From assembly GCF_000308615.1 (NCBI RefSeq), contig NZ_BAGB01000035.1:1-64000 (forward strand): a stretch of 64,000 nucleotides of DNA, given 5' to 3'. This DNA is from Nocardia jiangxiensis NBRC 101359 (GTDB taxonomy: Bacteria > Actinomycetota > Actinomycetes > Mycobacteriales > Mycobacteriaceae). The first letter of the stretch is position 1; each line of letters opens with the position of its first letter. Both the position numbers and the translations under genes were made by a program. The notes under the pieces were generated by a model. It had not been told where the DNA came from. It did not search any database and saw nothing but the letters and a program-made list of their open reading frames with translations. Shown in pieces: positions 7,701 to 15,430 of the stretch.

Positions 7701-8719
7701 GCCAACTCCTTCTTCGCCCGGGCCAGAAAGCCCTCCAGGGCCGGGTCCCAGGACGCCTCGGCGCCGGTGGTCACCAGGAACGCGTCGATGCCGAGGTCGC
7801 GGTAGGTACCCAGCGTGTCCAGGATGCGCTCCTCGGTGCCGACGAGCGCCTGCGAGTTGGCGAAACCGCCCAGCAGCTTGGTCAGGCCGGTCCAGAAGCA
7901 GTCATCGTGGAGTTCCTCGTCGGTCAGCGCGAGCGCCCGCTGCCGTCCGACGGAGGTGTCACTCGACGACGAGCGCAGGAACCGGCCACTGTTCTCGGCG
8001 ATCTGCCGCTCCACCGCACGCGCCTGGGCCCAGGCGTCGTCGTCGGTGTCGCCGAGGAACAGTCGCAGGCTCAGCGAGAACGGTATCTTCCGGTGGTAGG
8101 CCTCGGCGGCCGCGCCGACTCGCTCGATGCGTTCCCTCGTACCCGCGAACGGCTCACCCCACAGCATGTACAGGTCCGCGTGGCGCGCGCCGAAGTCGAC
8201 GGCATCGTCGCTCTCGCCGCCCATGAAGATCGGCACCTGCCCCTGCACCGGCCTGGTCGTGATCTTCACCGCCTCGGCCGTGTAGTACTCACCGTGGTGG
8301 TCGAAGGGCTCGGTGGAGGTCCAGGTGCGGCGGACGACGTCGAGGTACTCGACCGCGCGCCGATAGCGTTCGGCCTTGGGCAGGTCGTCGGATTCGCGGC
8401 GCAGATCCTTGTCCGACCCGCCGACGACCACATTGATCGCGAGCCTGCCGCGGGCAAGCACATCGAGTGTGGCGAAGTAGCGCGCGGCGGCCACCGGCGG
8501 CATGACACCGGGCCGGTGCGCGACGATCGGTGCGAACTTCTCCGATACGGCGAGGGCGAAGGGCGCAGTCGCGTGATTGTGCGGCCAGGTCGAGGAGTAT
8601 CCGAGCAGGACCCGGTCGATCACCTCCGAGCGGTCCAGCTGGTGGATTCGCTCGATCATCCGGTCCGGATCGGTCTCGTCCGCTGCGAGGGGCTGGGCCC
8701 CGGTGAAAAACTCGACCAT
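7697..8719 (-). CDS. LLM-class FMN-dependent monooxygenase (SsuD-like)
   Basis: A 340-residue luciferase-like TIM barrel that uses FMNH2 and O2 to oxidise a substrate. It resembles alkanesulfonate/dimethylsulfone-type monooxygenases: RVLLGYSSTWPHNHATAPFA near the N-terminus, LARGRLAINVVVGGSDKDLR for FMN phosphate contact, and GQVPIFMGGESDDAVDFGA in the middle. It has no flavin reductase domain; the reductase is the first gene of the same operon, so the two make a two-component system in the cytosol. GAGGAGG lies 5 nt before the ATG, the strongest ribosome site of the operon. The natural substrate may be a sulfonate, but nothing else in the operon is sulfur-specific. Confidence 0.9.
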   Translation of the reverse strand: MVEFFTGAQPLAADETDPDRMIERIHQLDRSEVIDRVLLGYSSTWPHNHATAPFALAVSEKFAPIVAHRPGVMPPVAAARYFATLDVLARGRLAINVVVGGSDKDLRRESDDLPKAERYRRAVEYLDVVRRTWTSTEPFDHHGEYYTAEAVKITTRPVQGQVPIFMGGESDDAVDFGARHADLYMLWGEPFAGTRERIERVGAAAEAYHRKIPFSLSLRLFLGDTDDDAWAQARAVERQIAENSGRFLRSSSSDTSVGRQRALALTDEELHDDCFWTGLTKLLGGFANSQALVGTEERILDTLGTYRDLGIDAFLVTTGAEASWDPALEGFLARAKKELA

Positions 8720-8728
8720 TGTTCCTCC

Positions 8729-9193
8729 TCAGTTGCTTGTCAGCCACGCGTGGTGCCTGGCGTAGTGGTCGGCGCGGCGGGTGCGGAGTTCGGCGCGCGC
8801 GGTGGCCAGCGTCGGACCGTCCCGGCCGAGGGCCAGCACCGCCGAGACCGTCCAATTCCTGCCGCTGTGGGCATCGATCGACGCCGTCGCCGCGAGGCAC
8901 TGCTCGACCGGAACCGGGCGCTGATAGGAGACCGCCAGCGACTTCGTGACCAGCCGTCGTTCGGTGCGCAGCACGGCCATGGTGAGCACGTCATCGAAGA
9001 CGGCGGCGATCCAGCCGCCGTGCGCCACCTCGGGCCCGCCCTGCCAGTGGCGTGGGCAGATCACGTCGAACCGCAGCGGGTCCTCGCGTGCCTCGACGCC
9101 GAGCCGGCAGCGGTCGTTTCCGGAGCAGCCGCCGCAGAGCAGACGACCCGACGCGGACGGTTCGATGGTGAAGTCGTCCGGGTGTTCACTCAT
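8729..9193 (-). CDS. PaaI-type hotdog thioesterase
   Basis: A 154-residue single hotdog domain. The motif HGGWIAAVFDDVLTMAVL (about residues 59-76) is the PaaI/ACOT13-like helix and active-site stretch, where the HGG and the Asp take part in thioester hydrolysis. An unusual N-terminal segment, CGGCSGNDRCRLG, has three cysteines and may bind a metal or make a disulfide; this extension is seen in some actinobacterial thioesterases. It would release CoA from a stalled acyl-CoA of this pathway. It overlaps the upstream Ldh-family gene by 8 bp and is 9 bp from the LLM gene. Confidence 0.87.
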   Translation of the reverse strand: MSEHPDDFTIEPSASGRLLCGGCSGNDRCRLGVEAREDPLRFDVICPRHWQGGPEVAHGGWIAAVFDDVLTMAVLRTERRLVTKSLAVSYQRPVPVEQCLAATASIDAHSGRNWTVSAVLALGRDGPTLATARAELRTRRADHYARHHAWLTSN

Positions 9194-10175
9194 GAGCGGC
9201 CTCCCGCAGCGCGGCGACCACCGTCTCGGGTACGTCGATCGTGCCGCGCCGCAACGTCTCCTCGCGGCATGCCGCGGACCGGTCGAACGGCACTCGGACG
9301 GCCCGGCCGCCTTCCACGGGTCTGGTCGCGCGGATCGACGCGGCGAACTCGGTGACGCGGCGGCGGTAGTCGTCCGGGTCGGTGAGGGCGGCCGGATCGA
9401 CCAGCAGTACGAAGAACCCGCAGTCGGAGATGCCCGGCGGATCGGCCGCCGCTCCGCTCATCATCCCGAGCAACTGCACCACCGCTGCCAGTCCGGAACC
9501 CTTGTGCCCACCCCACACCCCGAATGCCCCCGCCAGTGCGGCGCCGGGGTCGCTCGTCGGTGACCCGGCGGCATCGTAGGCTTGGCCCGGCTTCAGTTCC
9601 TCGCCGAGCCGTGCCTTCAGCACCACTTCGCCGTACATGACGGCGGAGGTACCGATATCCCAGATGACCGGCGTGGGTTCGGCGGGAAAACCGAACGCGA
9701 TCGGGTTGGTGCCGAACCGTCCCTCGGTACCGCCGTGCGGGGCGACGACTGCGGGCCCGCTGCCCGCGATCACCCCGGCGAGCCCGGCCGCCGCAGCCTT
9801 CTCGAGGTAGTGGGAGAACATGCCCGTGTACCAGGTGTTGCGTGCGCCGACGACGGAAATGCCGTGTGCGCGAGCCTTTTCCGTCGCCAGCTCGAGCGCA
9901 CGCATGCCGACGAGATATCCCACCTGATCGCCACCGTCGAGGGTCGCCGATACGGATGTCTCGCGGACGATCTCGATCGGTCGCGGCGCTTGGGTGGTGG
10001 CCCGGATCCGCTCCGTGATCGACACCGCCCGGGCGAGCCCGCCGAACGCCAGTCCGCGCAGTTCGCAATCGAGCAGGTGATCTGCGATGACGACGGCGTC
10101 GTCCGGGGTGTGGCCGACGGTGGTCATCGCGGCCACGACGAGAGCGTGGGCATCGGACAGGGTCAGAGTGGTCAT
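9186..10175 (-). CDS. Ldh/MDH2-family NAD(P)-dependent oxidoreductase, active-site His absent
   Basis: A 329-residue member of the malate/L-lactate dehydrogenase family, which interconverts 2-hydroxy and 2-oxo acids or reduces cyclic imines. Diagnostic motifs are present: VVAPHGGTEGRFGTNPIAFG (nucleotide pocket) and GVWGGHKGSGLAAVVQLLG. The usual R-G-x-x-S-H-G, whose His is the acid/base, reads RGLAFGG at residues 40-46, so that His is missing. The protein may use another residue, act as an imine reductase or have lost dehydrogenase activity. The start is ATG 10175, which fits the family; the frame is open upstream. It is the second gene of the operon, after the flavin reductase. Confidence 0.85.
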   Translation of the reverse strand: MTTLTLSDAHALVVAAMTTVGHTPDDAVVIADHLLDCELRGLAFGGLARAVSITERIRATTQAPRPIEIVRETSVSATLDGGDQVGYLVGMRALELATEKARAHGISVVGARNTWYTGMFSHYLEKAAAAGLAGVIAGSGPAVVAPHGGTEGRFGTNPIAFGFPAEPTPVIWDIGTSAVMYGEVVLKARLGEELKPGQAYDAAGSPTSDPGAALAGAFGVWGGHKGSGLAAVVQLLGMMSGAAADPPGISDCGFFVLLVDPAALTDPDDYRRRVTEFAASIRATRPVEGGRAVRVPFDRSAACREETLRRGTIDVPETVVAALREAAHE

Positions 10176-10242
10176 GGACGGGACTCCGGGTTGGTCATGA
10201 CATGCCTCTCCATCGAGGTAGGGGTGGGCTCCGGCGTGTGGT

Positions 10243-10722
10243 TCAGCCGGCCGCGAGATGGTGGTACCGACTTCGGAAGAACAGCAGCGGCCCGGCCGCT
10301 GGGTCGGCGCCGAGATCACTGACCCGGCCGACGACGATGCGGTGGTCGCCGGCGTCGTGCACGGTCTCGATCGTGCAGCCGATCCAGGCCACAGCACCGT
10401 CGAGCACGGGATCGCCGTGCGGCCCGGGATGCCAGCTCAGGTCCGTGAACTTGTCGCCACCGGAAACCGCCAGCGCTCGGCAGAGGTCTTCCTGCCCGGC
10501 GGCGAGCACATTGACGCAGAACGTGCCACGCCGGGCGATAGCGGGGAATGTCGAGGACGTCTTGCCGGGCAGGAACGCCACCAGCGGCGGATCGAGCGAG
10601 ACCGAGGTGAACGACGAGACTGCCATGCCTACCGGCTCGCCGTTCACCGCACGCCCGGTGATCGCCACGATGCCGCTGGGGAAATGTCCCAGGACCGACC
10701 GAAACACCTCCGATGTAAGCAT
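10243..10722 (-). CDS. flavin reductase (HpaC/RutF-like)
   Basis: A 159-residue split-barrel flavin reductase: FPSGIVAITGRAVNGEPVGM, AVSSFTSVSLDPPLVAFLPG, RRGTFCVNVLAAGQEDLC and the C-terminal LLFFRSRYHHL. It uses NAD(P)H to reduce FMN or FAD and passes the free reduced flavin to a monooxygenase, here the LLM protein encoded three genes downstream. It is the first gene of the minus-strand operon. A perfect TATAAT lies 8 nt before its ATG and an AAGCATGC operator overlaps the start codon, so the mRNA is probably leaderless and controlled by the divergent MarR protein. Confidence 0.9.
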   Translation of the reverse strand: MLTSEVFRSVLGHFPSGIVAITGRAVNGEPVGMAVSSFTSVSLDPPLVAFLPGKTSSTFPAIARRGTFCVNVLAAGQEDLCRALAVSGGDKFTDLSWHPGPHGDPVLDGAVAWIGCTIETVHDAGDHRIVVGRVSDLGADPAAGPLLFFRSRYHHLAAG

Positions 10723-10766
10723 GCTGACAGATTATAAGCATGCATACTTGAATGCAAGCATGCTGA
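10715..10766. promoter_or_regulatory. three phased AAGCATGC operators and leaderless promoter
   Basis: Three copies of AAGCATGC have centres at 10721.5, 10740.5 and 10760.5, so spacing is 19 and 20 bp, which puts them on one face of the DNA. On the minus strand a TATAAT (10736-10731) lies inside this array, 8 nt before the flavin reductase ATG at 10722. Binding by the adjacent MarR protein would cover both the -10 and the start codon. The same motif recurs before ribBA. Confidence 0.85.
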
Positions 10767-10802
10767 TCAATTCGCTTCGGCAAGCACCTCTACGCTGCAG
10801 AG

Positions 10803-11324
10803 ATGACCGACCCATTGCCCTATATCGATCCGTTCGACGACGGTCGCTCGCCCGCACGAGCGGCGACCGATATGGATGAGGCGTCGTCTCTCATCGACGC
10901 CGCGTTCCGGTTCGAACGTGCCGTCTCGCGGATCGGGAACGCGCGCCTGCGGCCATGGAACATGACCCTGTCCAGCTACACGGCGTTGCGGATACTGGCC
11001 AACCGACCGCACCTGACGCTGGCTCAGCTGTCCCGGCGCTGCTACGCCCGACCGCAAACGATGACGCGCATCGTGACCCAGTTGGAGAAGCGAGGTTTCG
11101 TCGCACGCAGCGCGCACCCGGAGAGCGAGCGAGCGCTTTCGCTCGAAGTCACCAAGGCCGGCGTTGCCGCGCTCGACGAGATGGGTGCCGCGGTGCTCGA
11201 GATCAGCGACACGCTCAACGAAGTGGTCGGCCGGGAGGAGATCGTCGCCGCCGACCGTCAATTGCGGCGAGCCGCGCTCGTCGTCGAGAGCGAGCTTCGC
11301 GAGATGGGGCGTCCAGAAGAGTAA
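10803..11324 (+). CDS. MarR-family regulator of the flavin operon
   Basis: A 173-residue MarR protein with an N-terminal extension of about 25 residues. The winged helix reads LTLAQLSRRCYARPQTMTRI, then VTQLEKRGFVARSAHPESER for the wing, and ALSLEVTKAGVAALDEMG. It is a predicted cytosolic dimer. It lies between the flavin-monooxygenase operon (divergent) and ribBA (same strand, 38 bp downstream), and the same AAGCATGC palindromes lie in front of both, so it is the obvious regulator of the two. The ligand is probably a substrate or CoA intermediate of the monooxygenase pathway; that is inference. Confidence 0.92.
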   Translation: MTDPLPYIDPFDDGRSPARAATDMDEASSLIDAAFRFERAVSRIGNARLRPWNMTLSSYTALRILANRPHLTLAQLSRRCYARPQTMTRIVTQLEKRGFVARSAHPESERALSLEVTKAGVAALDEMGAAVLEISDTLNEVVGREEIVAADRQLRRAALVVESELREMGRPEE

Positions 11325-11358
11325 GCATGCGGACGTAGTATAAGCATGCTTATACTAC
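11321..11358 (+). promoter_or_regulatory. 24-bp perfect palindromic operator overlapping leaderless ribBA promoter
   Basis: At 11335-11358 the half-site GTAGTATAAGCA is followed directly by its exact reverse complement, a perfect 24-bp palindrome. A second, partial copy GTAAGCATGC lies at 11321-11330, with centres 19 bp apart. A -10 like TATACT (11351-11356) sits in the right arm, 6 nt before the ATG at 11363. There is no Shine-Dalgarno sequence, so the mRNA should start at or next to the ATG. Confidence 0.88.
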
Positions 11359-11362
11359 CTAC

Positions 11363-12580
11363 ATGGATCGATTGACGATGGCGCTGGCAGCGCTGCGAGA
11401 GGGTCGGCCGGTTCTCGTGACCGACGCGGCCGACCGGGAAAACGAGGGCGACGTAGTGCTCGCCGCGCACGCCGCCACGGACCACTGGATCGGGTGGACC
11501 ATCCGGCACACTTCAGGCCTGTTGTGCGCGCCGCTGACCCCGCACCGCGCGGCTGAACTGCGCCTGCCGCCGATGGTGGAGTCCAACGAGGATCCGCGCG
11601 GCACGGCCTACACCGTGAGCGTGGATGCGAAAACCGGGGTGAGCACCGGGATCAGTGCCGCGGACCGGGCCCGCACCCTGCGGCTGCTCGCCGATCCGTC
11701 GGCCACGTCCGTGGATTTCGTGCGCCCGGGGCACATCCTTCCGCTGCGCGCCCGGGTCGACGGCGTGCTCGAGCGGCCGGGGCACACCGAGGCGTCGGTG
11801 GACCTCTGCCGGTTGGCGGGTCTGCCTCCCGTCGCGGCCATCGCGGAACTGGTGGACGACGACGGGTCGATGCTTCGCGGCCCCGGCGTCGACGCGCTCG
11901 CCCACCGCTTCGACCTGCCGACTCTGACCATTGCGGAGTTGATCGCCTATCGCCGCCGAAATCCCTTGCCGGTCGGGGAAGAGCCGCGCGTCGTGCAGAC
12001 CGCCGAAACCGTGCTGCCGACCCGGTACGGCCGCTTCCGCGCGCTGGGCTATCTCGACCTGCGCACCGGCGCCGACCACCTTGCCCTCGTTCACGGCGAG
12101 CCGCGCGGCGAAGTGACCGTACGCGTGCACTCCGAATGCCTCACAGGCGAATCGCTCGGCTCCGAACGTTGCGACTGCGGCCCCCAACTCGACGCCGCAC
12201 TGGCGCAGATCGGGCGCGACGGTGGCGTACTGGTGTACCTGCGCGGGCACGAGGGAAGGGCCATCGGCCTGAGAAAGAAACTGGCCGCATACGAAATTCA
12301 GGACGACGGACTCGACACGGTGGACGCCAACCTGCAACTCGGCGCACCGGCCGACGCGCGCGAATACGGCGCCGCCGCAGCCGTACTGCTGGACATGGGT
12401 ATCACCTGCGTCCGGCTGCTGACCAACAATCCCGACAAGATCCGGGACCTCGAAACCGGCGGAGTGTCCGTCGCACGTCGCATTCCACTCACGGTCGGCG
12501 CCATGCCTGCGAACCTCCGGTACCTGACCACCAAGGAGCACCGCATGGGCCACCTGTTCGGCGAACGCGAGGTTTCCTGA
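11363..12580 (+). CDS. ribBA: bifunctional riboflavin biosynthesis protein RibBA
   Basis: A 405-residue fusion. The N-terminal half is 3,4-dihydroxy-2-butanone-4-phosphate synthase, with DRENEGD near residue 25, VDAKTGVSTGISAADRA and RPGHILPLRARVDGVLERPG. The C-terminal half is GTP cyclohydrolase II, with zinc ligands Cys259, Cys270 and Cys272 (C-x10-C-x-C) and YLRGHEGRAIGLRKKL. Both active sites look complete, so it makes both precursors of riboflavin. It is not next to ribD, ribC or ribH, so this is an extra copy tied to a catabolic operon. The operator ends 4 bp before the ATG, and the flavin reductase and LLM monooxygenase lie on the other side of the regulator. It probably raises FMN supply when the flavin pathway is induced. 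Confidence 0.95.
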   Translation: MDRLTMALAALREGRPVLVTDAADRENEGDVVLAAHAATDHWIGWTIRHTSGLLCAPLTPHRAAELRLPPMVESNEDPRGTAYTVSVDAKTGVSTGISAADRARTLRLLADPSATSVDFVRPGHILPLRARVDGVLERPGHTEASVDLCRLAGLPPVAAIAELVDDDGSMLRGPGVDALAHRFDLPTLTIAELIAYRRRNPLPVGEEPRVVQTAETVLPTRYGRFRALGYLDLRTGADHLALVHGEPRGEVTVRVHSECLTGESLGSERCDCGPQLDAALAQIGRDGGVLVYLRGHEGRAIGLRKKLAAYEIQDDGLDTVDANLQLGAPADAREYGAAAAVLLDMGITCVRLLTNNPDKIRDLETGGVSVARRIPLTVGAMPANLRYLTTKEHRMGHLFGEREVS

Positions 12581-12678
12581 GCAGTCCGGTTTTCGAGGGC
12601 TGCGGCGTTCGGTCTCGCGGATGCGCGTGAGCCGTCTTCATTCACTCTTCCCGCTCCCGGAGTCGAGGTGTTCCTCGC

Positions 12679-13740
12679 TCAGAAGGCCGGTGTCGCAACG
12701 GGTTTGCGTGTCATCTCGCCGCCGTAGTACTCGGCGACGGCGGCGAAGGCCGCTTTGGGTTCCCAGGCCAGGTCCGGATAGGTGTCGCCGCGGCGGCCCT
12801 CCAGGACCTTGACGATGCCGAGGCTGGCGAGGTCCAGATCCTCTCGCGGGTCGCCGCCGGGACGGTGCGGGTGGCTGTGGAGTGCGAACAGGAATACGAA
12901 GGCGCTGTCGACGCCTTCGCTGTCGAAGATCTCCAGCAGTTCGCTCAGGTATGCGGCCTGCCCGGCCTCGTCCCGGGCGTACCGCCCGTTCAGCCGGATC
13001 GGGTCGCCGGTGGCGGTGTCGTATTCGACGATCTCATTGCTGCGCGGCGCCACATCGGCGGCGCCGCGCCAGGTGGCCGTGCCGAAACCGGTGATCGCCA
13101 GCGGCTTTCCCTGCGCGACCAGAGCACGTACACCCGCCCGGAACTGGTCGGCCACCTCGGCGGAGCGGATGAGTTCGATCGACATGATGTCGAACGGTGT
13201 CCAGTCGATCCGCTCGAACGGTATGGCGCAGTAGGTGAGTGCGCCCCCGAAGGCTTCACGGACCACGGTTACCGCCTCCCCGAGGAAGTCGTCGAGGCGA
13301 GCGCTCAGCTCCGCGAGACGCTCACCGCGGGTATCGGGGTTGCCCAGCAGGAAATCGAGCCGCTCCCAGACGGTGTCGCCGGGCAGAAATCCCCGGTTCA
13401 TCAAGCTCAGTTCGACGCCGGTGACGAAAACGACCTCGGCCCCTGTCCGCCGCAGCCGCTCGGCTCTGCGCGCGCAGTCGGCGAACAGCGACAGGATCTG
13501 CGCGGTGGTCAGTTCCAGGGGGTAGGGCGTGAACCACACCGCCGGCCCCAGTTCGGCGGCGCACCGGGCTGCGAGTTCCAGCCGGTCCGCGTCGCCTCCG
13601 ACGATCTGAACGGCATTGCAGTGCAGGTCATCTCGGATGATGGCCAGCTCCCGCCGGACGATTTCGGGGTCGAATTCCTTCCGTGACGCCCGGCCATGCC
13701 GGATGAAACCGGTGTCGTACGTCATCCCCTTGCCTCGCAT
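12679..13740 (-). CDS. unrecognised 353-residue protein, probable TIM-barrel
   Basis: A conserved-looking cytosolic protein without signal peptide. Its alternating pattern (FDPEIVRRELAIIRDDLHCN, VQIVGGDADRLELAARCAAE, AVWFTPYPLELTTAQILSLF, VVFVTGVELSLMNRGFLPGD, ALTYCAIPFERIDWTPFDIM, PLAITGFGTATWRG, GVDSAFVFLFALHSHPHRPG) looks like a glycoside-hydrolase-type beta/alpha barrel, with acidic residues after strands (VTGVELS, ERIDW). I cannot place it in a named family; I recall that some homologues carry uninformative labels. The start is ATG 13740, with AAGGGA upstream. It is divergent from a TetR gene across a 108-bp region with an inverted repeat, and convergent with ribBA. A carbohydrate-active role is only a guess from the fold. 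Confidence 0.78.
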   Translation of the reverse strand: MRGKGMTYDTGFIRHGRASRKEFDPEIVRRELAIIRDDLHCNAVQIVGGDADRLELAARCAAELGPAVWFTPYPLELTTAQILSLFADCARRAERLRRTGAEVVFVTGVELSLMNRGFLPGDTVWERLDFLLGNPDTRGERLAELSARLDDFLGEAVTVVREAFGGALTYCAIPFERIDWTPFDIMSIELIRSAEVADQFRAGVRALVAQGKPLAITGFGTATWRGAADVAPRSNEIVEYDTATGDPIRLNGRYARDEAGQAAYLSELLEIFDSEGVDSAFVFLFALHSHPHRPGGDPREDLDLASLGIVKVLEGRRGDTYPDLAWEPKAAFAAVAEYYGGEMTRKPVATPAF

Positions 13741-13795
13741 GTGCGTGGTCCCTTCTGTCGATCGGGGTTCGGACGGCGCCAGCCTAGAGATAAAC

Positions 13796-13827
13796 CATGC
13801 GTATGCGCAATATTTCGCGTGCGCATG
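13796..13827. promoter_or_regulatory. inverted-repeat operator for divergent TetR gene
   Basis: ATGCGCA (13803-13809) and TGCGCAT (13820-13826) form a perfect 7-bp inverted repeat with a 10-bp spacer; an outer CATGCG/CGCATG pair (13796-13801, 13822-13827) overlaps it. It ends 22 bp before the TetR start and lies 56 bp from the divergent gene. It is the likely TetR site. Confidence 0.65.
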
Positions 13828-13848
13828 TTTTTGTGTCAGAATCGGATC

Positions 13849-14505
13849 GTGACGACGAGACCGGCAGGATTGCGCGAACGCAAGAAGCAGGCCACCCGCG
13901 AGGCACTGCGAGAAGCGGCGCTGCGACTGGCGCTGGAACGCGGGCCGGACAACGTGCGCGTCGAGGACATCGCCGAGGCGGCCGGTGTCTCGCCGCGGAC
14001 CTACAACAACTATTTCTCCAGTCGTGAGCAGGCGATCGTCGCCGCCGTCACCGCCGAGCGGGAGGCGCGAGTCGCGGCGGCGGTAGCAGCTCGGCCGCCG
14101 GGTGTTCGCCTCGCCGACGCCGTCATCGAGGCGATCCTGACGCAATACACCGATCCGGGCGAACACCGTCGCGACGCGTTGCTGTTGATCACCACCCACC
14201 CGGCGCTGCGGGATGCGTTTCTCGATGCCACCAGCGCGATCTCGGAACCTCTCGCAGCCGCGATCGCCTCCCGTCTCGGCGCTCTCGACACACTCACCGC
14301 CCCCGTGCTCGCGGCCGCCGTGGCCGCCGCGATCCGTGTCGCCCTCGAACAATGGCTACAGCCGCCGCCGGGCGTGCCTGCCACCGCAGGCTTCGTCGTC
14401 GCGTCCGGCTCGCTGCCCGACCTGCTCCGCGCCGCACTCACCCCGCTCGAGCCGGCACTCGACGCAGCAGAGCAGGGACCGCCGCGACCACCCGGACCTC
14501 AGTGA
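13849..14505 (+). CDS. TetR-family transcriptional regulator
   Basis: A 218-residue TetR protein starting at GTG 13849 (MTTRPAGLRERKKQATREAL). The helix-turn-helix is VRVEDIAEAAGVSPRTYNNY FSSRE, about residues 37-60. The ligand-binding half is alanine-rich and ends with a proline-rich tail. The reading frame is open farther upstream through the promoter region, but the basic RERKKQATR run is the normal TetR beginning. It likely represses itself and the divergent 353-residue protein gene through the inverted repeat in between. Confidence 0.9.
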   Translation: MTTRPAGLRERKKQATREALREAALRLALERGPDNVRVEDIAEAAGVSPRTYNNYFSSREQAIVAAVTAEREARVAAAVAARPPGVRLADAVIEAILTQYTDPGEHRRDALLLITTHPALRDAFLDATSAISEPLAAAIASRLGALDTLTAPVLAAAVAAAIRVALEQWLQPPPGVPATAGFVVASGSLPDLLRAALTPLEPALDAAEQGPPRPPGPQ

Positions 14506-14715
14506 GAGGCCGCACGCCCGGAACGCCACCCCGCGGCGCGGACGCGACCGGCGAATTCAATCACGAACTGCCGACGAGAGATTCCGTATCAGATCTGGTC
14601 CCATGTTCACGGTGCCCCGCCGAACGGTTCAACCACCGGTACTCCCCACCGATCTGCGCGTCTTCGTCCGTTCTCTGTCTACTATCAGGAAACTGTGGGT
14701 CATAGACTGGTGGTC

Positions 14716-15381
14716 ATGAGTCAGCCAGCGATCCGCCGCGAGCACCGTGACACCGGCGATCCCGCCCCGGTACAGCGTGAGGTTTCCCCGGACGCCGCCG
14801 CCGAGGCCGGGTTGGAGCGGGTCATCGGTGATCAGGTGCGACGGCTGCGCGCGGCCAGCGGTCTCACTGTCGGGGAGGCCGCAGCCAAGATCGGGATCTC
14901 CAAGGCGATGCTGTCGAAGATCGAGAACGCGCAGACCTCGTGCAGCCTGTCCACCCTGGCGCGGCTGGCCGCCGGACTGGATGTTCCGGTGACCTCGCTG
15001 TTCCGCGGGGCCGATGCCGAACGCGAGGCGGTGTTCACCCCTGCCGGTCACGGCGCGGTGATCGTGGGCCGCGGCACGCGCGTGGGCCACCACTACGAAC
15101 TGCTCGGCGGATTGCGGGGCCAGCACAAGAGATTGGAGCCGGTGCTGGTCACCCTCACCGAGTCCAGCGAGACCTTCCCGCTGTTCCAGCACGCCGGCAC
15201 CGAACTGCTGCACATGCTCGAGGGAGTCATGGTGTACGGCCACGGGGACGCGGAATACACACTGCGGCCAGGTGATTCGCTGCTGCTGGACGGCGAGGGA
15301 CCGCACGGGCCGAACGAGCTCGTGCGGCTGCCGATCCGGTTCCTGGCGGTGACGGCCTACCCGGACAACCACGTCGAATAG
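14716..15381 (+). CDS. XRE-cupin transcriptional regulator
   Basis: A 221-residue regulator. After a 30-residue leader comes an XRE helix-turn-helix (VIGDQVRRLRAASGLTVGEA, AAKIGISKAMLSKIENAQTS), then a C-terminal cupin barrel (FPLFQHAGTELLHMLEGVMV, YGHGDAEYTLRPGDSLLLDG) that binds a small effector, often an amino acid or amine. XRE-cupin regulators commonly sit beside amine and nitrogen genes; here it precedes amt and the glnT-glx cluster and converges with amt. I start it at ATG 14716; an in-frame start at 14695 would add seven residues. It may control the nitrogen cluster together with GlnR. Confidence 0.9.
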   Translation: MSQPAIRREHRDTGDPAPVQREVSPDAAAEAGLERVIGDQVRRLRAASGLTVGEAAAKIGISKAMLSKIENAQTSCSLSTLARLAAGLDVPVTSLFRGADAEREAVFTPAGHGAVIVGRGTRVGHHYELLGGLRGQHKRLEPVLVTLTESSETFPLFQHAGTELLHMLEGVMVYGHGDAEYTLRPGDSLLLDGEGPHGPNELVRLPIRFLAVTAYPDNHVE

Positions 15382-15430
15382 CCCCTCGTGCCGTGACGGA
15401 CGCCCCGCCCGCCCTGGAACCACGGCGGGA

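Noticed and set aside
7526..9355. Long plus-strand frame opposite the LLM, thioesterase and CoA-ligase genes
   Set aside because: High-GC third-position shadow; the minus strand has three clear enzymes with ribosome sites.
15382..15430. Weak CCCGCC/GGCGGG hairpin between the XRE gene and amt
   Set aside because: Only 6 bp with a long loop; expected by chance in such GC-rich DNA.
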